A stretch of DNA of 64,000 nucleotides from Vogesella oryzae. GTDB taxonomy: Bacteria; Pseudomonadota; Gammaproteobacteria; Burkholderiales; Chromobacteriaceae. Where the stretch lies: NCBI RefSeq assembly GCF_902829295.1, contig NZ_CADEPL010000022.1, forward strand, positions 26,084 to 90,083, written 5' to 3'. The notes beneath the pieces are model-generated. The model was not told the origin of the DNA. It searched no databases and worked only from the letters and a program-made list of their open reading frames with translations. Each line of letters opens with the position of its first letter. The first letter of the stretch is position 1. Below are positions 20,562-30,797 of the stretch, one piece after another. Position numbers and translations under genes: made by a program.

Positions 20562-20820
20562 CATGGCAATAATCGATATGCGCAAGCCTTATCCAGTAAG
20601 GCTGTATGACATATGCCGGCAATGACCCGCACCGGGTGGGTGGCGGGTTTTGCTACCGGCAGGGTGTGTCAGCGCCGTTTTTGGTGTTTAAAAAAATGCT
20701 CGGCAAGCTGTGGCCGCTGGATATAATGGGCCGCAACAACAGCGAGCGTCCGCACAGACCATTAACGGCGCTTAGAAAAAACACATCCAAAGCTACTTAG
20801 GATTGAAGGAGACGGAAGTA
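20562..20820 (+). other. Intergenic region with a 20-codon frame and possible symporter promoter
   Basis: After the MBL terminator there is a 20-codon frame (ATG at 20563, stop at 20623-20625, product MAIIDMRKPYPVRLYDICRQ). An ACCCGC/GCGGGT stem with a T run follows at 20625-20651. An AGCCTTA hairpin lies inside the frame. Whether it is translated is unknown. Further on, TATAAT at 20722-20727 is the likeliest -10 for the symporter gene, with no good -35. I see nothing else. Confidence 0.35.
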
Positions 20821-22269
20821 ATGCTTGTCTGGTTTGTTGTGCTTTATCTGGCGGTAACAGTTGGCATTGGCCTGTATGCGTCCACCCGTGTGCATAGTGC
20901 CAAGGACTTCGCTTCGGCTGGCGGCAGCATGCCGTTGCCGGTGGTCACCGCCATGGTGTTTGCGACCTGGTTCGGCTCCGAGGCGGTGCTGGGTATCCCG
21001 TCCACCTTCCTGCAGGAAGGCTTCTCCGGCATCGTCGAAGACCCGTTCGGCTCCTTCGGCTGTCTGATGCTGGTCGGCCTGCTGTTTGCCAAGCGGCTGT
21101 ACCGCATGAACCTGCTCACCATCGGTGACTTCTTCCGCAACCGTTACGGCAATACCGTGGAAGGCATCATCAGTGCCGTGATCATCCTGTCCTACCTGGG
21201 CTGGATCGCCGCGCAGATGACCGCGCTGGGCGTGGTGTTCAATGTGCTGTCCGAAGGTGCCATCAGCACCACCCAGGGCACCATGCTGGGCGCGGTGATC
21301 GTGCTGTTCTACACCCTGTGCGGCGGTATGTTGTCGGTGGCGTTTACCGACTTCCTGCAGATGTCGGTGATTGTCGGCGGCCTGATCTACCTGGTGTATC
21401 TGGTGTCCGGCATGGCCGGCGGCTTTGACGTGGTGGTGGCCAAGGCCGCCAGCGAGAACAAGCTGACTTTCATCCACGATACCAGCCCGAAAGGCATCGT
21501 CGCCTTCATCGCTGCCGCGCTGACCATGATGCTGGGCTCGATTCCGCAGCAGGACGTGTACCAGCGCGTGATGTCGGCCAAGAACGAGAAAGTGGCGGTA
21601 CAGGGCTCGGTACTGGGGGCCTTCATGTACCTGACCTTCTGCATGCTGCCGATTTTCCTCGCCACCGCCGCTTCGCTGATCGATCCGAAGATGGTGGCGA
21701 CCGAGATGGGCATCGACCCGCAGATGGTGCTGCCGCGCCTGATCCTGGACAAGACGCCGCTGTTCGCGCAGATCATGTTCTTCGGCGCGCTGCTGTCCGC
21801 CATCATGTCCACCGCCTCCGGCACGCTGATGGCGCCGTCGGTGACCTTCGTGGAAAACGTGCTCAAGCACTTCATGCCGAAGATGAGCGACCGCCAGTTC
21901 GTGCGCATCCTGCGCTTCACCATTCTGGTGGCTGCAGTCTCTACCACCGCCTTTGCGCTGATGTCGGATGCCAGCATCTACGAGATGGTGGGTAACGCCT
22001 ACCAGATCACGCTGGTGGCCGCGGTGGTGCCGCTGTTTGCCGGCCTGTTCTGGAAGAAGGCCACCACCCAGGGCGCGCTGGTGTCGATGGTGCTGGGTAC
22101 CGTTACCTGGGTCGCCCGGTCCATCAGCTATACCGACGATGCGTTCTGGCCGCCGCAACTGGCCGGCCTGCTGATGGCGCTGCTGGGCATGCTGATCGGC
22201 ACGCTGGCACCGCAGTGGGTGCCGCACAGTAGCCAAACTGAAGCCAAACTGCAGACCCAGGGCGCCTGA
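20821..22269 (+). CDS. Sodium:solute symporter (SSS family)
   Basis: A 482-residue membrane protein with about 12-13 helices and the LeuT-like SSS fold. Family features are the N-terminal TRVHSAKDFASAGGSMP segment, ATWFGSEAVLGIP in the first core helix, and ALLSAIMSTASGTLMAPSV in the sodium-site helix. It uses the sodium gradient to import a small organic solute; the substrate (amino acid, carboxylate or other) cannot be decided. A GGAG ribosome site is placed before the ATG. It is monocistronic, ending in a hairpin terminator. Confidence 0.9.
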   Translation: MLVWFVVLYLAVTVGIGLYASTRVHSAKDFASAGGSMPLPVVTAMVFATWFGSEAVLGIPSTFLQEGFSGIVEDPFGSFGCLMLVGLLFAKRLYRMNLLTIGDFFRNRYGNTVEGIISAVIILSYLGWIAAQMTALGVVFNVLSEGAISTTQGTMLGAVIVLFYTLCGGMLSVAFTDFLQMSVIVGGLIYLVYLVSGMAGGFDVVVAKAASENKLTFIHDTSPKGIVAFIAAALTMMLGSIPQQDVYQRVMSAKNEKVAVQGSVLGAFMYLTFCMLPIFLATAASLIDPKMVATEMGIDPQMVLPRLILDKTPLFAQIMFFGALLSAIMSTASGTLMAPSVTFVENVLKHFMPKMSDRQFVRILRFTILVAAVSTTAFALMSDASIYEMVGNAYQITLVAAVVPLFAGLFWKKATTQGALVSMVLGTVTWVARSISYTDDAFWPPQLAGLLMALLGMLIGTLAPQWVPHSSQTEAKLQTQGA

Positions 22270-22290
22270 GTCTGCCGGCAGGTAACAAGC

Positions 22291-22320
22291 AAACCGGGGC
22301 CATGCCCCCGGTTTTGTTTT
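22291..22320 (+). terminator. Terminator of the symporter gene
   Basis: AAACCGGGG pairs with CCCCGGTTT across a six-base loop, followed by TTGTTTT. Confidence 0.85.
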
Positions 22321-22387
22321 GGCCGGAACACAGTGTTGCCGGTCACAGGCTTGTAAGCGGGGCCGCTGGCATGGCATGGTTTGCTGT

Positions 22388-23284
22388 ATGACGACTCAAT
22401 CCAACCGCTTTGCCTACCTGTTATTGACGCTGACGGCGCTGTTCTGGTCCGGCAACTTTGTGCTGGCGCGCGCCATGCATGCCAGCGTGGCGCCGATGAC
22501 GCTTTCCTTCGCCCGCTGGGGCATCGCGCTGTTATTGCTGCTGCCGTTCGGCGCCGCGCCGGCCTGGCGCCAGCGCGCGCTGTGGCTGCCGTACTGGCGG
22601 CGGCTGCTGTGTCTGGGCATCCTGGGGGTGACCGGCTTCAACTCGCTGGTGTACTGGGGCCTGCAATACACCGCCGCCACCAATGGCGTGCTGCTCAATT
22701 CCTTTATCCCGATCCTGATCGTGCTGTTCGGTGCGCTGTTTTTCGGCATGCGCATCAGTAGCCGGCAGATGCTGGCGGTCGCGGTATCGTTTATCGGCGT
22801 GCTGCTGATCGTGGCGCATGGCGACTGGCAGCGGTTGGCCGCACTGGATATCAACCGCGGCGACGCGGTGCTGTTCCTCGCCATGGTGGCGTGGGCGCTG
22901 TATACCCTGCTGCTGCGGCCACTGCCGGCGACGCTGGACCGCATCGGCCTGCTGACCATCCTGATCGCCATCGGCCTCACCGGCATCGCGCCGCTGTTTG
23001 CCGCCGAACTGCTGTCCGGGCGCACCACGCCGCTGACCGCCGGCACGCTGGCCACCTTCGCCTACGTCGGCACGCTGCCGTCGGTGGCCGCTTACTATTG
23101 CTACAACCTGGGGGTGTCCAGGGTGGGGGCGGCGCGCGCCGGCATGTTCATCCACCTGATGCCGATGTTCGGCGCACTGCTGTCGATGCTGTTCCTCGGC
23201 GAGGTACTGCACCTGTACCATCTGGCGGGCATCGCGCTGATCCTGAGCGGCGTGTTCCTTGCCACCCGTACCCCGCAACGCTGA
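22388..23284 (+). CDS. EamA/RhaT-family (DMT) transporter
   Basis: A 298-residue protein with ten hydrophobic helices arranged as two EamA repeats (first about 10-140, second about 150-290). Such inner-membrane proteins export amino acids or other metabolites. The start region NRFAYLLLTLTALFWSGNFVLAR is classic. The ATG at 22388 gives the expected short N terminus, but no strong ribosome site is seen. hisC begins 12 bp after its stop, so the two probably share a transcript. Confidence 0.87.
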   Translation: MTTQSNRFAYLLLTLTALFWSGNFVLARAMHASVAPMTLSFARWGIALLLLLPFGAAPAWRQRALWLPYWRRLLCLGILGVTGFNSLVYWGLQYTAATNGVLLNSFIPILIVLFGALFFGMRISSRQMLAVAVSFIGVLLIVAHGDWQRLAALDINRGDAVLFLAMVAWALYTLLLRPLPATLDRIGLLTILIAIGLTGIAPLFAAELLSGRTTPLTAGTLATFAYVGTLPSVAAYYCYNLGVSRVGAARAGMFIHLMPMFGALLSMLFLGEVLHLYHLAGIALILSGVFLATRTPQR

Positions 23285-23296
23285 GAGAATCGCCGC

Positions 23297-24370
23297 ATGA
23301 GCCGTTTCTGGAGCCGTACCGTACACACGCTGACCCCCTATGTGCCGGGCGAGCAGCCGCGCATCAGCCAGCTGGTCAAACTCAATACCAACGAGAACCC
23401 GTATCCGCCGTCACCCAGGGTGCAGGCGGCGATTGCTGCGGCCAACGTGGACAGCCTGCGGCTGTATCCGGACCCGGAATCCAGCGCGCTGCGCGACTGC
23501 ATTGCCGGCTACTACGGCGTGCAGGCCGGGCAGGTATTCGTCGGCAACGGCTCGGACGAGGTGCTGGCGCTGGTGTTCCAGGCGCTGCTGCAGCATGACG
23601 CGCCGCTGCTGTTTCCGGACATCAGCTACAGCTTCTATCCGGTGTACTGCCAGCTGTACGGCATCGACTACCGCACCGTGCCGCTGGATGCCGAGTTCGC
23701 CATCGATCCGGCTGACTACCGCCAGCCGTGCGGCGGCATCATCTTTCCCAACCCCAACGCCCCCACCGGCCGCCTGCTGCCGCGCGCGGCCATCGAAACC
23801 CTGCTGCAACAGCATCCGGATACGGTCGTGGTGGTGGACGAGGCCTATGTCGATTTTGGCGGCGACAGCATGATTCCGCTGGTCGATCGCTACCCGAACC
23901 TGCTGGTGGTGCAGACGCTGTCCAAGTCGCGCTCGCTGGCCGGCTTGCGCGTCGGGCTGGCGATCGGCCATGCCGAGCTGATCGATGGCCTGCAACGGGT
24001 GAAGAACAGCTTCAATTCCTACCCGCTGGACCGCCTGGCCCAGGCCGGCGCGCAGGCCGCGTTCGAGGACGAGGCTTACTTTCGGGCCTGCCGCGAGCAG
24101 GTGATTGCCAGCCGCGAGGCGCTGGTGGCCGGGCTGGCCGCGCTGGGCTTCGCGGTGTTGCCGTCGGCGGCCAACTTCGTGTTCGCCCGCCATCCGGCGC
24201 ATGACGCGGCCACGTTGGCCGCACGTTTGCGCGAGCGCGCCATCCTGGTACGCCATTTCAAACAGCCGCGTATCGAGCAGTTCCTGCGCATCAGCATCGG
24301 CACCGAGGCGGAATGCCGGCTGCTGCTGGCGGCGCTGACCGAGATTGTTGCCGATGGAGCCAAAGCATGA
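23297..24370 (+). CDS. hisC: Histidinol-phosphate aminotransferase HisC
   Basis: A 357-residue fold-type I PLP aminotransferase that converts imidazole-acetol phosphate to histidinol phosphate. Visible are [12 protein letters not shown] near the N terminus, [18 protein letters not shown] and the PLP lysine at residue 210 in [15 protein letters not shown]. The gene is separate from any his operon here. Its stop overlaps the next start (ATGA). Confidence 0.92.
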   Translation: MSRFWSRTVHTLTPYVPGEQPRISQLVKLNTNENPYPPSPRVQAAIAAANVDSLRLYPDPESSALRDCIAGYYGVQAGQVFVGNGSDEVLALVFQALLQHDAPLLFPDISYSFYPVYCQLYGIDYRTVPLDAEFAIDPADYRQPCGGIIFPNPNAPTGRLLPRAAIETLLQQHPDTVVVVDEAYVDFGGDSMIPLVDRYPNLLVVQTLSKSRSLAGLRVGLAIGHAELIDGLQRVKNSFNSYPLDRLAQAGAQAAFEDEAYFRACREQVIASREALVAGLAALGFAVLPSAANFVFARHPAHDAATLAARLRERAILVRHFKQPRIEQFLRISIGTEAECRLLLAALTEIVADGAKA

Positions 24371-24756
24371 GTGAACAGGACAAACAGGCCGGCCTGGCGC
24401 GCCGCACCGAGGTAATGGGCGAGGCGTTTGCCAGCCGCGCGATGAGCAATCTGGACGGCTTTTCGCGCCCGCTGCAGGACTGGCTCAACGAGCACGCCTG
24501 GGGCAGCACCTGGCAGCGCGACGGCATCGACCTGAAAACCCGCAGCCTGCTGACCTGCGCCATGCTGGCGGCGCTGGGGCGCAGCCACGAGCTGAAAGGC
24601 CATGTGCGCGGCGCCATCAACAATGGCGCCAGCCTGGTGGAAATCCGCGAGACGTTGCTGCACTGCGCGGTGTATGCCGGCGCACCGGCGGCGGTGGAAG
24701 CCTTCCGCGCCGCGCGCGAAGTGCTGGCCGAGCTGGGCCTCAGCCTGCCGGACTGA
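24367..24756 (+). CDS. Carboxymuconolactone decarboxylase family protein
   Basis: A 129-residue all-helical protein of the CMD/AhpD-like superfamily, closest in look to 4-carboxymuconolactone decarboxylase (PcaC): [27 protein letters not shown] and [17 protein letters not shown]. The CxxC pair of AhpD is absent, so it is unlikely to be a peroxidase partner. There are no other protocatechuate genes nearby, so a role in that pathway is doubtful. It overlaps hisC by four bases and is probably co-transcribed with it. Confidence 0.85.
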   Translation: MSEQDKQAGLARRTEVMGEAFASRAMSNLDGFSRPLQDWLNEHAWGSTWQRDGIDLKTRSLLTCAMLAALGRSHELKGHVRGAINNGASLVEIRETLLHCAVYAGAPAAVEAFRAAREVLAELGLSLPD

Positions 24757-24854
24757 GCCGCTTGCGGCCAACCCTGCAGGGCGCAGGGTTGAATTTCTGC
24801 CATCATGCGCCAAACTGCAGCCTCTCCCTCCTCCTCCAGACAAAGGACACAACC

Positions 24855-25352
24855 ATGGCAAGCGTTACCCTGCGCGGCAATCCAGTAGAAGTTGCCGGCA
24901 ACCTGCCGGCCGTCGGCAGCCAGGCTCCGGCACTCACCCTGACTTCCGGCGACCTGGCCGATGTCGGCCTGAGCGCTTTTGCCGGCAAGAAGAAGATTCT
25001 CAACATCTTCCCGTCGGTCGATACCCCGACCTGCGCTACCTCGGTGCGCAAGTTCAACGAAAAAGCCGCCAGCCGCGACGGCGTGGTGGTGCTGTGCATT
25101 TCCGCCGACCTGCCGTTCGCGCAGAAGCGCTTCTGCGGCGCCGAAGGCATCGAAGGCGTGGCCAACCTGTCCACCTTCCGCAACCCGGCCTTCGCCGAAG
25201 CCTGGGGCGTGAAGCTGGCTTCCGGCCCGCTGGCCGGCCTGACTGCCCGCGCGGTAGTGGTGCTGGACGAGAACGACAAGGTGCTGCACAGCGAGCTGGT
25301 GGCCGAAATCGGCAGCGAGCCGAACTACGACGCTGCGCTGGCCGTGCTGTAA
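24855..25352 (+). CDS. tpx: Thiol peroxidase Tpx
   Basis: A 165-residue atypical two-Cys peroxiredoxin reducing organic hydroperoxides, with thioredoxin as donor. The peroxidatic Cys is residue 60 (DTPTC) and the resolving Cys residue 94 (KRFC), the same spacing as E. coli Tpx. AAAGGA precedes the ATG. The codon bias is strong, suggesting high expression. A motif pair and a terminator follow. Confidence 0.96.
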   Translation: MASVTLRGNPVEVAGNLPAVGSQAPALTLTSGDLADVGLSAFAGKKKILNIFPSVDTPTCATSVRKFNEKAASRDGVVVLCISADLPFAQKRFCGAEGIEGVANLSTFRNPAFAEAWGVKLASGPLAGLTARAVVVLDENDKVLHSELVAEIGSEPNYDAALAVL

Positions 25353-25368
25353 TTCGCCGGCAGCGCAC

Positions 25369-25388
25369 TGCGGCCAACCTTGGCCGCA
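25369..25388. repeat. Inverted motif pair after tpx
   Basis: TGCGGCCAA and TTGGCCGCA separated by two bases form a 20-bp perfect inverted repeat, immediately before the tpx/mcp terminator. One arm carries the full GCGGCCAAC word. Confidence 0.85.
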
Positions 25389-25391
25389 AAT

Positions 25392-25420
25392 AAAAAGGCT
25401 CCCCGCGGGGAGCCTTTTTT
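25392..25420. terminator. Bidirectional terminator between tpx and the MCP gene
   Basis: A 13-bp stem AAAAAGGCTCCCC / GGGGAGCCTTTTT with a two-base centre. A and T runs on the two sides let it act for both convergent genes. Confidence 0.9.
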
Positions 25421-25437
25421 CATGTGTGCCGGCGGCG

Positions 25438-27030
25438 TCAGGCGGCCTGCTGGCCGGTGCGGAACCAGCCCAGATCACGGTTAAGCTGCTGCGAGGCATC
25501 GGTCAGTTGTTCCATCGCCGGCGCCAGCTGCTGCATGCCGCCGAAAATCTCGCTGGCCAGTTCCGAGACCTGCTGGCCGTGCTGCAGGATGTTCTGGCTG
25601 GCGCTGGTCTGCTCGCCGCTGGCTTCGGCAATGCCTTGCAGCACGCGGTGGATGGCGGCCATGGCGCCATCGACACCCTGCAGCGCATGGCTCAGCGTTT
25701 CCTGCGCGCTGGTGCTCTGGTCGCTGGCGGCGCGGGCGGTATCCATGGTGCCGGATAGCGCGGCGGTGGCGCTTTCCACCCGCAGCAGGGTATCGAAAAT
25801 GCGGGCGGTGGCATCGGCGGTGCGCTCCGACAGCTTGCGCACCTCGTCGGCCACCACGGCAAAGCCGCGGCCCTGTTCGCCGGCGCGGGCAGCCTCGATG
25901 GCGGCATTCAGCGCCAGCAGATTGGTCTGTTCGGCCACGTCGCGGATCAGGGTGCTGATCTGGGCGATGTCGCTGATCGAGGTCTTCAGCTGCTCGGTTT
26001 CGTTCACCGCGCCGCGGATGCGTTGCGACAGCGCCTGCAGCGTTTCGGCGGTGTCGTCGGCCAGCTGGCGGGCGTGGCGGGTGCGCTCGTTGGCCTGGTC
26101 GCTGTCGGCCAGCGCCTGGCCGATGTGGCGATTGATGCCGTCCGAGGTGCCGGCGATGCTCTGCGCCGACAGCCGGCTCTGTTCGCTCTGCTCGGCCTGC
26201 TGGCGGGTAATGCCGATCACGCGGCTGGTCAGCGCCAGCGCCTGATGCGCCTCGTGCGCACTGCTGGCGGCATTGCTGCTGACCGCGTGCAGCAGCTCGG
26301 CCAGCTTGTCCAGAAAGCGGTTGATGTGGCCGGCGGCCTGCGACAGTTCGTCATGGCCATGCTGCGGCAGGCGCGCGGACAGATCGCCGTCGCCCAGCCG
26401 GTCGGCGGCGCGCTGCATGGCGGCAATCTGCGCTTTCAGCCGCTGGGCGAGCAGTACCTGCGACAGCACCACCACCATGCTGGCCAGCAGCAGCGGGCCC
26501 AGCAGCCACAGCCCCAGCTGCAGCATGCGCTGCTGCATGTCGTGTTCCGACTGCAGTAGTTGCTGGCTTTCCGCCTGCAGCCGCTGGTCGATCTGCGCCA
26601 CCAGCGGCACGATGTTCATGTTGTAGGCCTGTTCCGGAATCGACAGCGCGTCTTCCGGCGCGGTCTCGGCAATCTTCAGCGCCGATTGCAGATTGCGGCG
26701 GAACTCCTGCCAGTGTTTGCCGATGCTGCTGCTGAAGGTCTTGGCTTCGTCGGCGGGCAGGCTGTCGGCGATGGCCGGCAGCAATTGGCCGACCCGGACG
26801 TTTACCGCCTGCAGCTTGGCGGCGGTTTCCGGCAGCAGCGGGTCGGCACGCGACAGCGACAAGACTTCGGCTTTCAGGGTTTGCAGATCGGACGAGCGCT
26901 GCTGCTGCTGGTTGTAGCTGCCAAACTCGCTGCGCAGTGCCAGCCATTGCTGGCCACTGCTCAGGACGACTGCCAGCAGGCAGGCGAGGGTGAGCGCGAC
27001 GGTAAGCCACAGGCGTTTTACGAGGGTCAT
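25438..27030 (-). CDS. Methyl-accepting chemotaxis protein
   Basis: A 530-residue chemoreceptor. A transmembrane helix at about 6-27 is followed by a periplasmic four-helix-bundle-like sensor domain (about 28-170), a second helix at about 172-195 and a HAMP region ending near 245. The cytoplasmic signalling hairpin tip is [19 protein letters not shown], and the C terminus ends without an NWETF-type CheR tether. It signals to CheA/CheW. The ligand is unknown. Confidence 0.93.
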   Translation of the reverse strand: MTLVKRLWLTVALTLACLLAVVLSSGQQWLALRSEFGSYNQQQQRSSDLQTLKAEVLSLSRADPLLPETAAKLQAVNVRVGQLLPAIADSLPADEAKTFSSSIGKHWQEFRRNLQSALKIAETAPEDALSIPEQAYNMNIVPLVAQIDQRLQAESQQLLQSEHDMQQRMLQLGLWLLGPLLLASMVVVLSQVLLAQRLKAQIAAMQRAADRLGDGDLSARLPQHGHDELSQAAGHINRFLDKLAELLHAVSSNAASSAHEAHQALALTSRVIGITRQQAEQSEQSRLSAQSIAGTSDGINRHIGQALADSDQANERTRHARQLADDTAETLQALSQRIRGAVNETEQLKTSISDIAQISTLIRDVAEQTNLLALNAAIEAARAGEQGRGFAVVADEVRKLSERTADATARIFDTLLRVESATAALSGTMDTARAASDQSTSAQETLSHALQGVDGAMAAIHRVLQGIAEASGEQTSASQNILQHGQQVSELASEIFGGMQQLAPAMEQLTDASQQLNRDLGWFRTGQQAA

Positions 27031-27103
27031 GACTGCGTTCCTTCATCAAGTGGCCGCAGTTTATGTAACTTTCATTACATCGCCATGACACTGCCCGGCC
27101 CGC

Positions 27104-27130
27104 GGCCGGCGCAGCGGGGGTGCGCCGGCC
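27104..27130 (-). terminator. GC-rich hairpin between the HD-GYP and MCP genes
   Basis: A perfect ten-bp inverted repeat GGCCGGCGCA / TGCGCCGGCC with a seven-base loop, 31 bases beyond the HD-GYP stop. There is no T run, so it is either a weak terminator or a processing/stability hairpin. Confidence 0.5.
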
Positions 27131-27160
27131 TTAGCCGAGGCTAAGAGATACAGGTGACCG

Positions 27161-30058
27161 TTATGTGACGGCGGGTGCCGTTCGCACCGGCGGATAGTGC
27201 TGGATGTCCAGCTGTTGCGGCAGCAGGAAGCGCGTGCCGTAGTCGCGCCACACGCCACTGTCGAGGAACAGCGCAAACAGCTCGGGGTCGAGGTGGCCTT
27301 CCGCCGCCATGCGCTGCATGATGTCCAGCGCCTCGGACATCGGCTTGGCCGGCTTGTACGGCCGGTCGGCGGCGGTCAGCGCCTCGAACACGTCGGCAAT
27401 CGCCATGATGCGTGCCGGGATGCTCATCTGCGCGCCGGTGAGGCCGCGCGGATAGCCGTTGCCGTCCATGCGCTCGTGGTGGCCGCTGGCGATTTCCGGC
27501 ACGTTCTGCAGGTGGGACGGGAACGGCAGCGCATCCAGCATGCGGATGGTTTCGACGATGTGCTCGTTGATCTTGTAGCGTTCTTCCTCGGTCAGCGTGC
27601 CGCGGCGGATAGTGAGGTTGTGCAGCTCGCCCTTGTTGTACAGCCATTCCGGCGTGCGCAGGGTAAAACCCCACGGATTGTCTGCGGCCAACCTTTCCTG
27701 CGGCGGGCGATGGAACAGATGTTCCGGCTTGTCGGCAAGCAGCCGTTCCTCGACCGGCAGTTGCGGCTGCGGCACGGCCGCCAGCCGTTCCAGCTCCAGC
27801 GGCCCCAGCCCCAGCCGGTCGTCCAGCGTGCGCTGCCAGCGCAGGTTCGCTACCGTGCGCAAGCGCTGCAGGTCTTCGTCGCGCATGAATTCGCCGCCCT
27901 GGTTGCAGCGGGCGACAAAGGCAAAGTCGTCGTCCAGTTGTGCCTGGGTGGCATCGCGCAACGCCGCCAGCTGCTGCGGATCGCCGCCTTCGGCCATGCC
28001 TTGCCAGTAGCGGATGTCGGCATCGCGCTTCAGCACCTCGAAGCGGGTACGGATCTCGTGGATGCGGTCGTGGATGGTCTCCAGCTTGGTGGCCTTGTCC
28101 ACCACGTATTCCGGTGTCGTCACCTTGCCGCAGTCGTGCAGCCAGCTGGCGATATACAGCGCCTCGCGCCCGGCGGCATCCAGCCGGAAGCCGGCAAACG
28201 CCGCGGCCTCGCTTTGGTGGGCGGCCTCGGCCAGTGCCTGGGCGATGGCCGGCACGCGCTGGCAGTGGCCGCCGGTATACGGCGACTTGGCATCGATGGC
28301 GCCGGCCACCAGCTCCACCAGCCCGTTCATCAGTTGCTGCAGCTCGCCGGCCAGCCGGCGGTTGTCGATGGCGATGGCGGCAAAACTCACCAGCGCCTGC
28401 AGGTAGTTGAGGCGGTGCGCCTGGCCGGGGTTGGCCGCAGCTGCATCGCAGCCCAGTACCAGCAGTCCCAGCGGCTGGTGCGATTCCAGTTGCAGCGGCA
28501 GCAGTACCAGCTGCTGCACCTCGTCGCCGCCCAGCGCCTGCAGCGCGGCCGGCAAGTCGGGATGCGCACTTGGCAGCGTCAGGCTTTCTGCCGTGCCAAG
28601 CTGCAGCCCGGCCAGCAGCGGGTGCCGGATGTCGAGGGCGGCGGGGGTGAAGGTCTTGCCGTGGCGGTCGACGCCGTGGCTGGCTTGCAGGGCGCCATTT
28701 TCCACCAGCCACAGCGCGCCGCTGGCGGCCGGCAGCGCGTGCATGGCGGCATCCAGCACCATCTGCAGCAACGGCGTCAGCGCGTTTTCCGCCACGATCT
28801 GCCGGCTCAGGCCGATGAAGTCGCGGATGGTGCCTTTCATCGCCTCGGAGGCCGCCATCAGCTCGTTCAGTTCGCGCACGCTGCTGCTGGGCGGCGGCTC
28901 ATCGCTAAAGTCCATATGGCGGATGCGCTCGGCGGCCGCCACCAGCCGGTAGATCGGCTTGCTCAACAGCCGTGACAGCAGCCAGCCCAGCGGCAGCATC
29001 AGCAGCAACAGCAATAACGGAATCCACAGCGCCTGCGCGGCGATGTGCTGGCCGTCGGCAAACAGGTCGCGCTCCGGCATCAGCACCAGCAGGCTGGTGC
29101 TGTCGTGCTGCCCCGGCAGCAGGTCGCTGAGCGAGACATGCCAGCGTTCGCCCTGCCACTCGAAGGCGGCCGGCGGCGGCTGATCCTTGCGCCAGACGCG
29201 CCCCAGCGCCGCCAGCAATGGCGACGGCGCCTTGGACAGCTCGGTGGGCATCAGCGTGTTTTCCGGCAGGTCGGAGCCGAGCAGCAGCTGCTGGCCGGCC
29301 CCCAGCAGCGCCATGCTGCTGCGCGCGCTGGGGCGGTTCTGCTGCATGACTGCGGTCAGAGTGGGCAGGCGGATGTCCACGCCGGTAATCGCCGAGTCAT
29401 CCGGACTCTGGTAGGCGTAGGTAATGCCGGCCTGGCCGGTGGTGGCAAAGCGGTACGGCTCGGTACTCACCGGCTGCGACTGGCCATCGGCCAGCCGGTA
29501 CCACGGCCGCTCGCGCGGGTCGTAGCGCAGCAGGCGCGCTTGCGGCGCGCTGGCCGCTTGCAGCTCGTCGTCCAGAAAGCGCAGCGACTGCAGCGACTGG
29601 CCATCCGGCTGCTGGCTGACCAGCTGCACTACCCAGCGCGCAGCGGCGCCGGCATGGGGAAAGGCACGTCTGGCGGCATCGTCCAGCCGCCGCACCAGGA
29701 AGAAATCGCCGTTGGGATAGCCCAGATATACCGCCTGCAGGGCCGGATAGATGCGCATCGCCGACACCAGGGTGCCGATATACGCTTCGCGTTCCTGCTG
29801 GCTGTAGGTCTGCGCCGCGCCGGACTGCGCGATCAGCGCGGTGGTGGCCATCGCCTGGGCGCCGTATTCACCGATCTTGCTGGCCAGCTGCGCCGCGGTG
29901 GCACGGAACAGGCTGTTCTGCGCCGCCAGCTGTTGCTGCTGCAAGGCACGCTGGTAGAAGAAGCCCACCGTCAGCGCGGTGAGCACCACCAGCGCGGAAA
30001 TCAGCAGGGTCAGCAACAGTTGCAGCGAACTACCGGGTTGTTTACTGGCAGCAGGCAT
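27161..30058 (-). CDS. Membrane HD-GYP domain sensor (probable cyclic-di-GMP phosphodiesterase)
   Basis: A 965-residue multidomain sensor. A helix near residue 13-34 is followed by a long periplasmic Cache-like domain (to about 350), a second helix at about 345-365, a HAMP-like segment, a GAF-like domain (about 420-585), then an HD domain. The HD motif is in YIASWLHDCGKV (about 639) and the GYP motif in GHHERMDGNGYP (about 860). The two are some 220 residues apart, far more than in standard HD-GYP proteins, so there is a large insert. With the metal ligands retained, it probably hydrolyses c-di-GMP. Its promoter may be shared with the gamma-CA-like gene 91 bp upstream. Confidence 0.87.
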   Translation of the reverse strand: MPAASKQPGSSLQLLLTLLISALVVLTALTVGFFYQRALQQQQLAAQNSLFRATAAQLASKIGEYGAQAMATTALIAQSGAAQTYSQQEREAYIGTLVSAMRIYPALQAVYLGYPNGDFFLVRRLDDAARRAFPHAGAAARWVVQLVSQQPDGQSLQSLRFLDDELQAASAPQARLLRYDPRERPWYRLADGQSQPVSTEPYRFATTGQAGITYAYQSPDDSAITGVDIRLPTLTAVMQQNRPSARSSMALLGAGQQLLLGSDLPENTLMPTELSKAPSPLLAALGRVWRKDQPPPAAFEWQGERWHVSLSDLLPGQHDSTSLLVLMPERDLFADGQHIAAQALWIPLLLLLLMLPLGWLLSRLLSKPIYRLVAAAERIRHMDFSDEPPPSSSVRELNELMAASEAMKGTIRDFIGLSRQIVAENALTPLLQMVLDAAMHALPAASGALWLVENGALQASHGVDRHGKTFTPAALDIRHPLLAGLQLGTAESLTLPSAHPDLPAALQALGGDEVQQLVLLPLQLESHQPLGLLVLGCDAAAANPGQAHRLNYLQALVSFAAIAIDNRRLAGELQQLMNGLVELVAGAIDAKSPYTGGHCQRVPAIAQALAEAAHQSEAAAFAGFRLDAAGREALYIASWLHDCGKVTTPEYVVDKATKLETIHDRIHEIRTRFEVLKRDADIRYWQGMAEGGDPQQLAALRDATQAQLDDDFAFVARCNQGGEFMRDEDLQRLRTVANLRWQRTLDDRLGLGPLELERLAAVPQPQLPVEERLLADKPEHLFHRPPQERLAADNPWGFTLRTPEWLYNKGELHNLTIRRGTLTEEERYKINEHIVETIRMLDALPFPSHLQNVPEIASGHHERMDGNGYPRGLTGAQMSIPARIMAIADVFEALTAADRPYKPAKPMSEALDIMQRMAAEGHLDPELFALFLDSGVWRDYGTRFLLPQQLDIQHYPPVRTAPAVT

Positions 30059-30149
30059 GACAAGGCCTTTGCGGCGAATGGCGGATCAGACCATTCTAAG
30101 TCAATGTCATCGCCGGCTGGCAACACAACTGCGGCGTGGCAGCAAGTAT

Positions 30150-30695
30150 TTACTCCGCCAGGCTGGCTTTGTGTTTTTCCATCACTTTTACGTAGTGTTC
30201 GGCGGAGTACTTGAAGTAAGCCAGCTCGCCTTCGGTCAGCGGCCGTACCTGTTTTACCGGATTGCCCAGGTACAGGTAGCCGGATGCCAGCCGCTTGTTC
30301 GGCGGCACCAGGCTGCCGGCGCCGATCAGCACGCGGTCTTCGATGATAGCGCGATCGAGGATGATGCTACCGATGCCGATCAGCACCTCGTTGCCGATGG
30401 TGCAGCCGTGCAGCGTGACGTGGTGGCCGATGGTGACATCGCGGCCGATCGTGAGCGGCGCGCCCTGCGGATCGCTTTCCTTGCGGTGGCTGACGTGCAG
30501 CATGGCAAAATCCTGCACATTGCTGCCCTCGCCGATGCTGATGCTGTTGACGTCGCCGCGCACCACCGCGCACGGCCACACCGACACGTTGGCCGCCAGC
30601 TGCACCTCGCCGATCACCACCGCGGCCGGGTCGATATAGCAGGAAGCGTCGATCTGCGGCCGGTGGCCGTCATAACTGCGGATATTGCGATTCAC
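30150..30695 (-). CDS. Gamma-carbonic anhydrase / YrdA-like hexapeptide-repeat protein
   Basis: A 181-residue left-handed beta-helix protein built of hexapeptide repeats (VVIGEV, VSVWPC, GVSV-like turns). The metal-site His residues are seen in MLHVSHRK and TIGHHVTLHGCTIG. These trimeric cytoplasmic proteins are annotated as gamma-carbonic anhydrases, though activity often is not shown. The start is GTG at 30695, supported by AAGGA eight bases upstream. It is divergent from prlC. Confidence 0.9.
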   Translation of the reverse strand: MNRNIRSYDGHRPQIDASCYIDPAAVVIGEVQLAANVSVWPCAVVRGDVNSISIGEGSNVQDFAMLHVSHRKESDPQGAPLTIGRDVTIGHHVTLHGCTIGNEVLIGIGSIILDRAIIEDRVLIGAGSLVPPNKRLASGYLYLGNPVKQVRPLTEGELAYFKYSAEHYVKVMEKHKASLAE

Positions 30696-30797
30696 CGAGT
30701 TGTCCTTATCTTGAAGAGATTGCGCGGTAGTGATGATACCTGCCGCGCCCGCTTGCCACATCGTCCGCGTAACCCGCGGCTGCCACAGGAAACCGCC

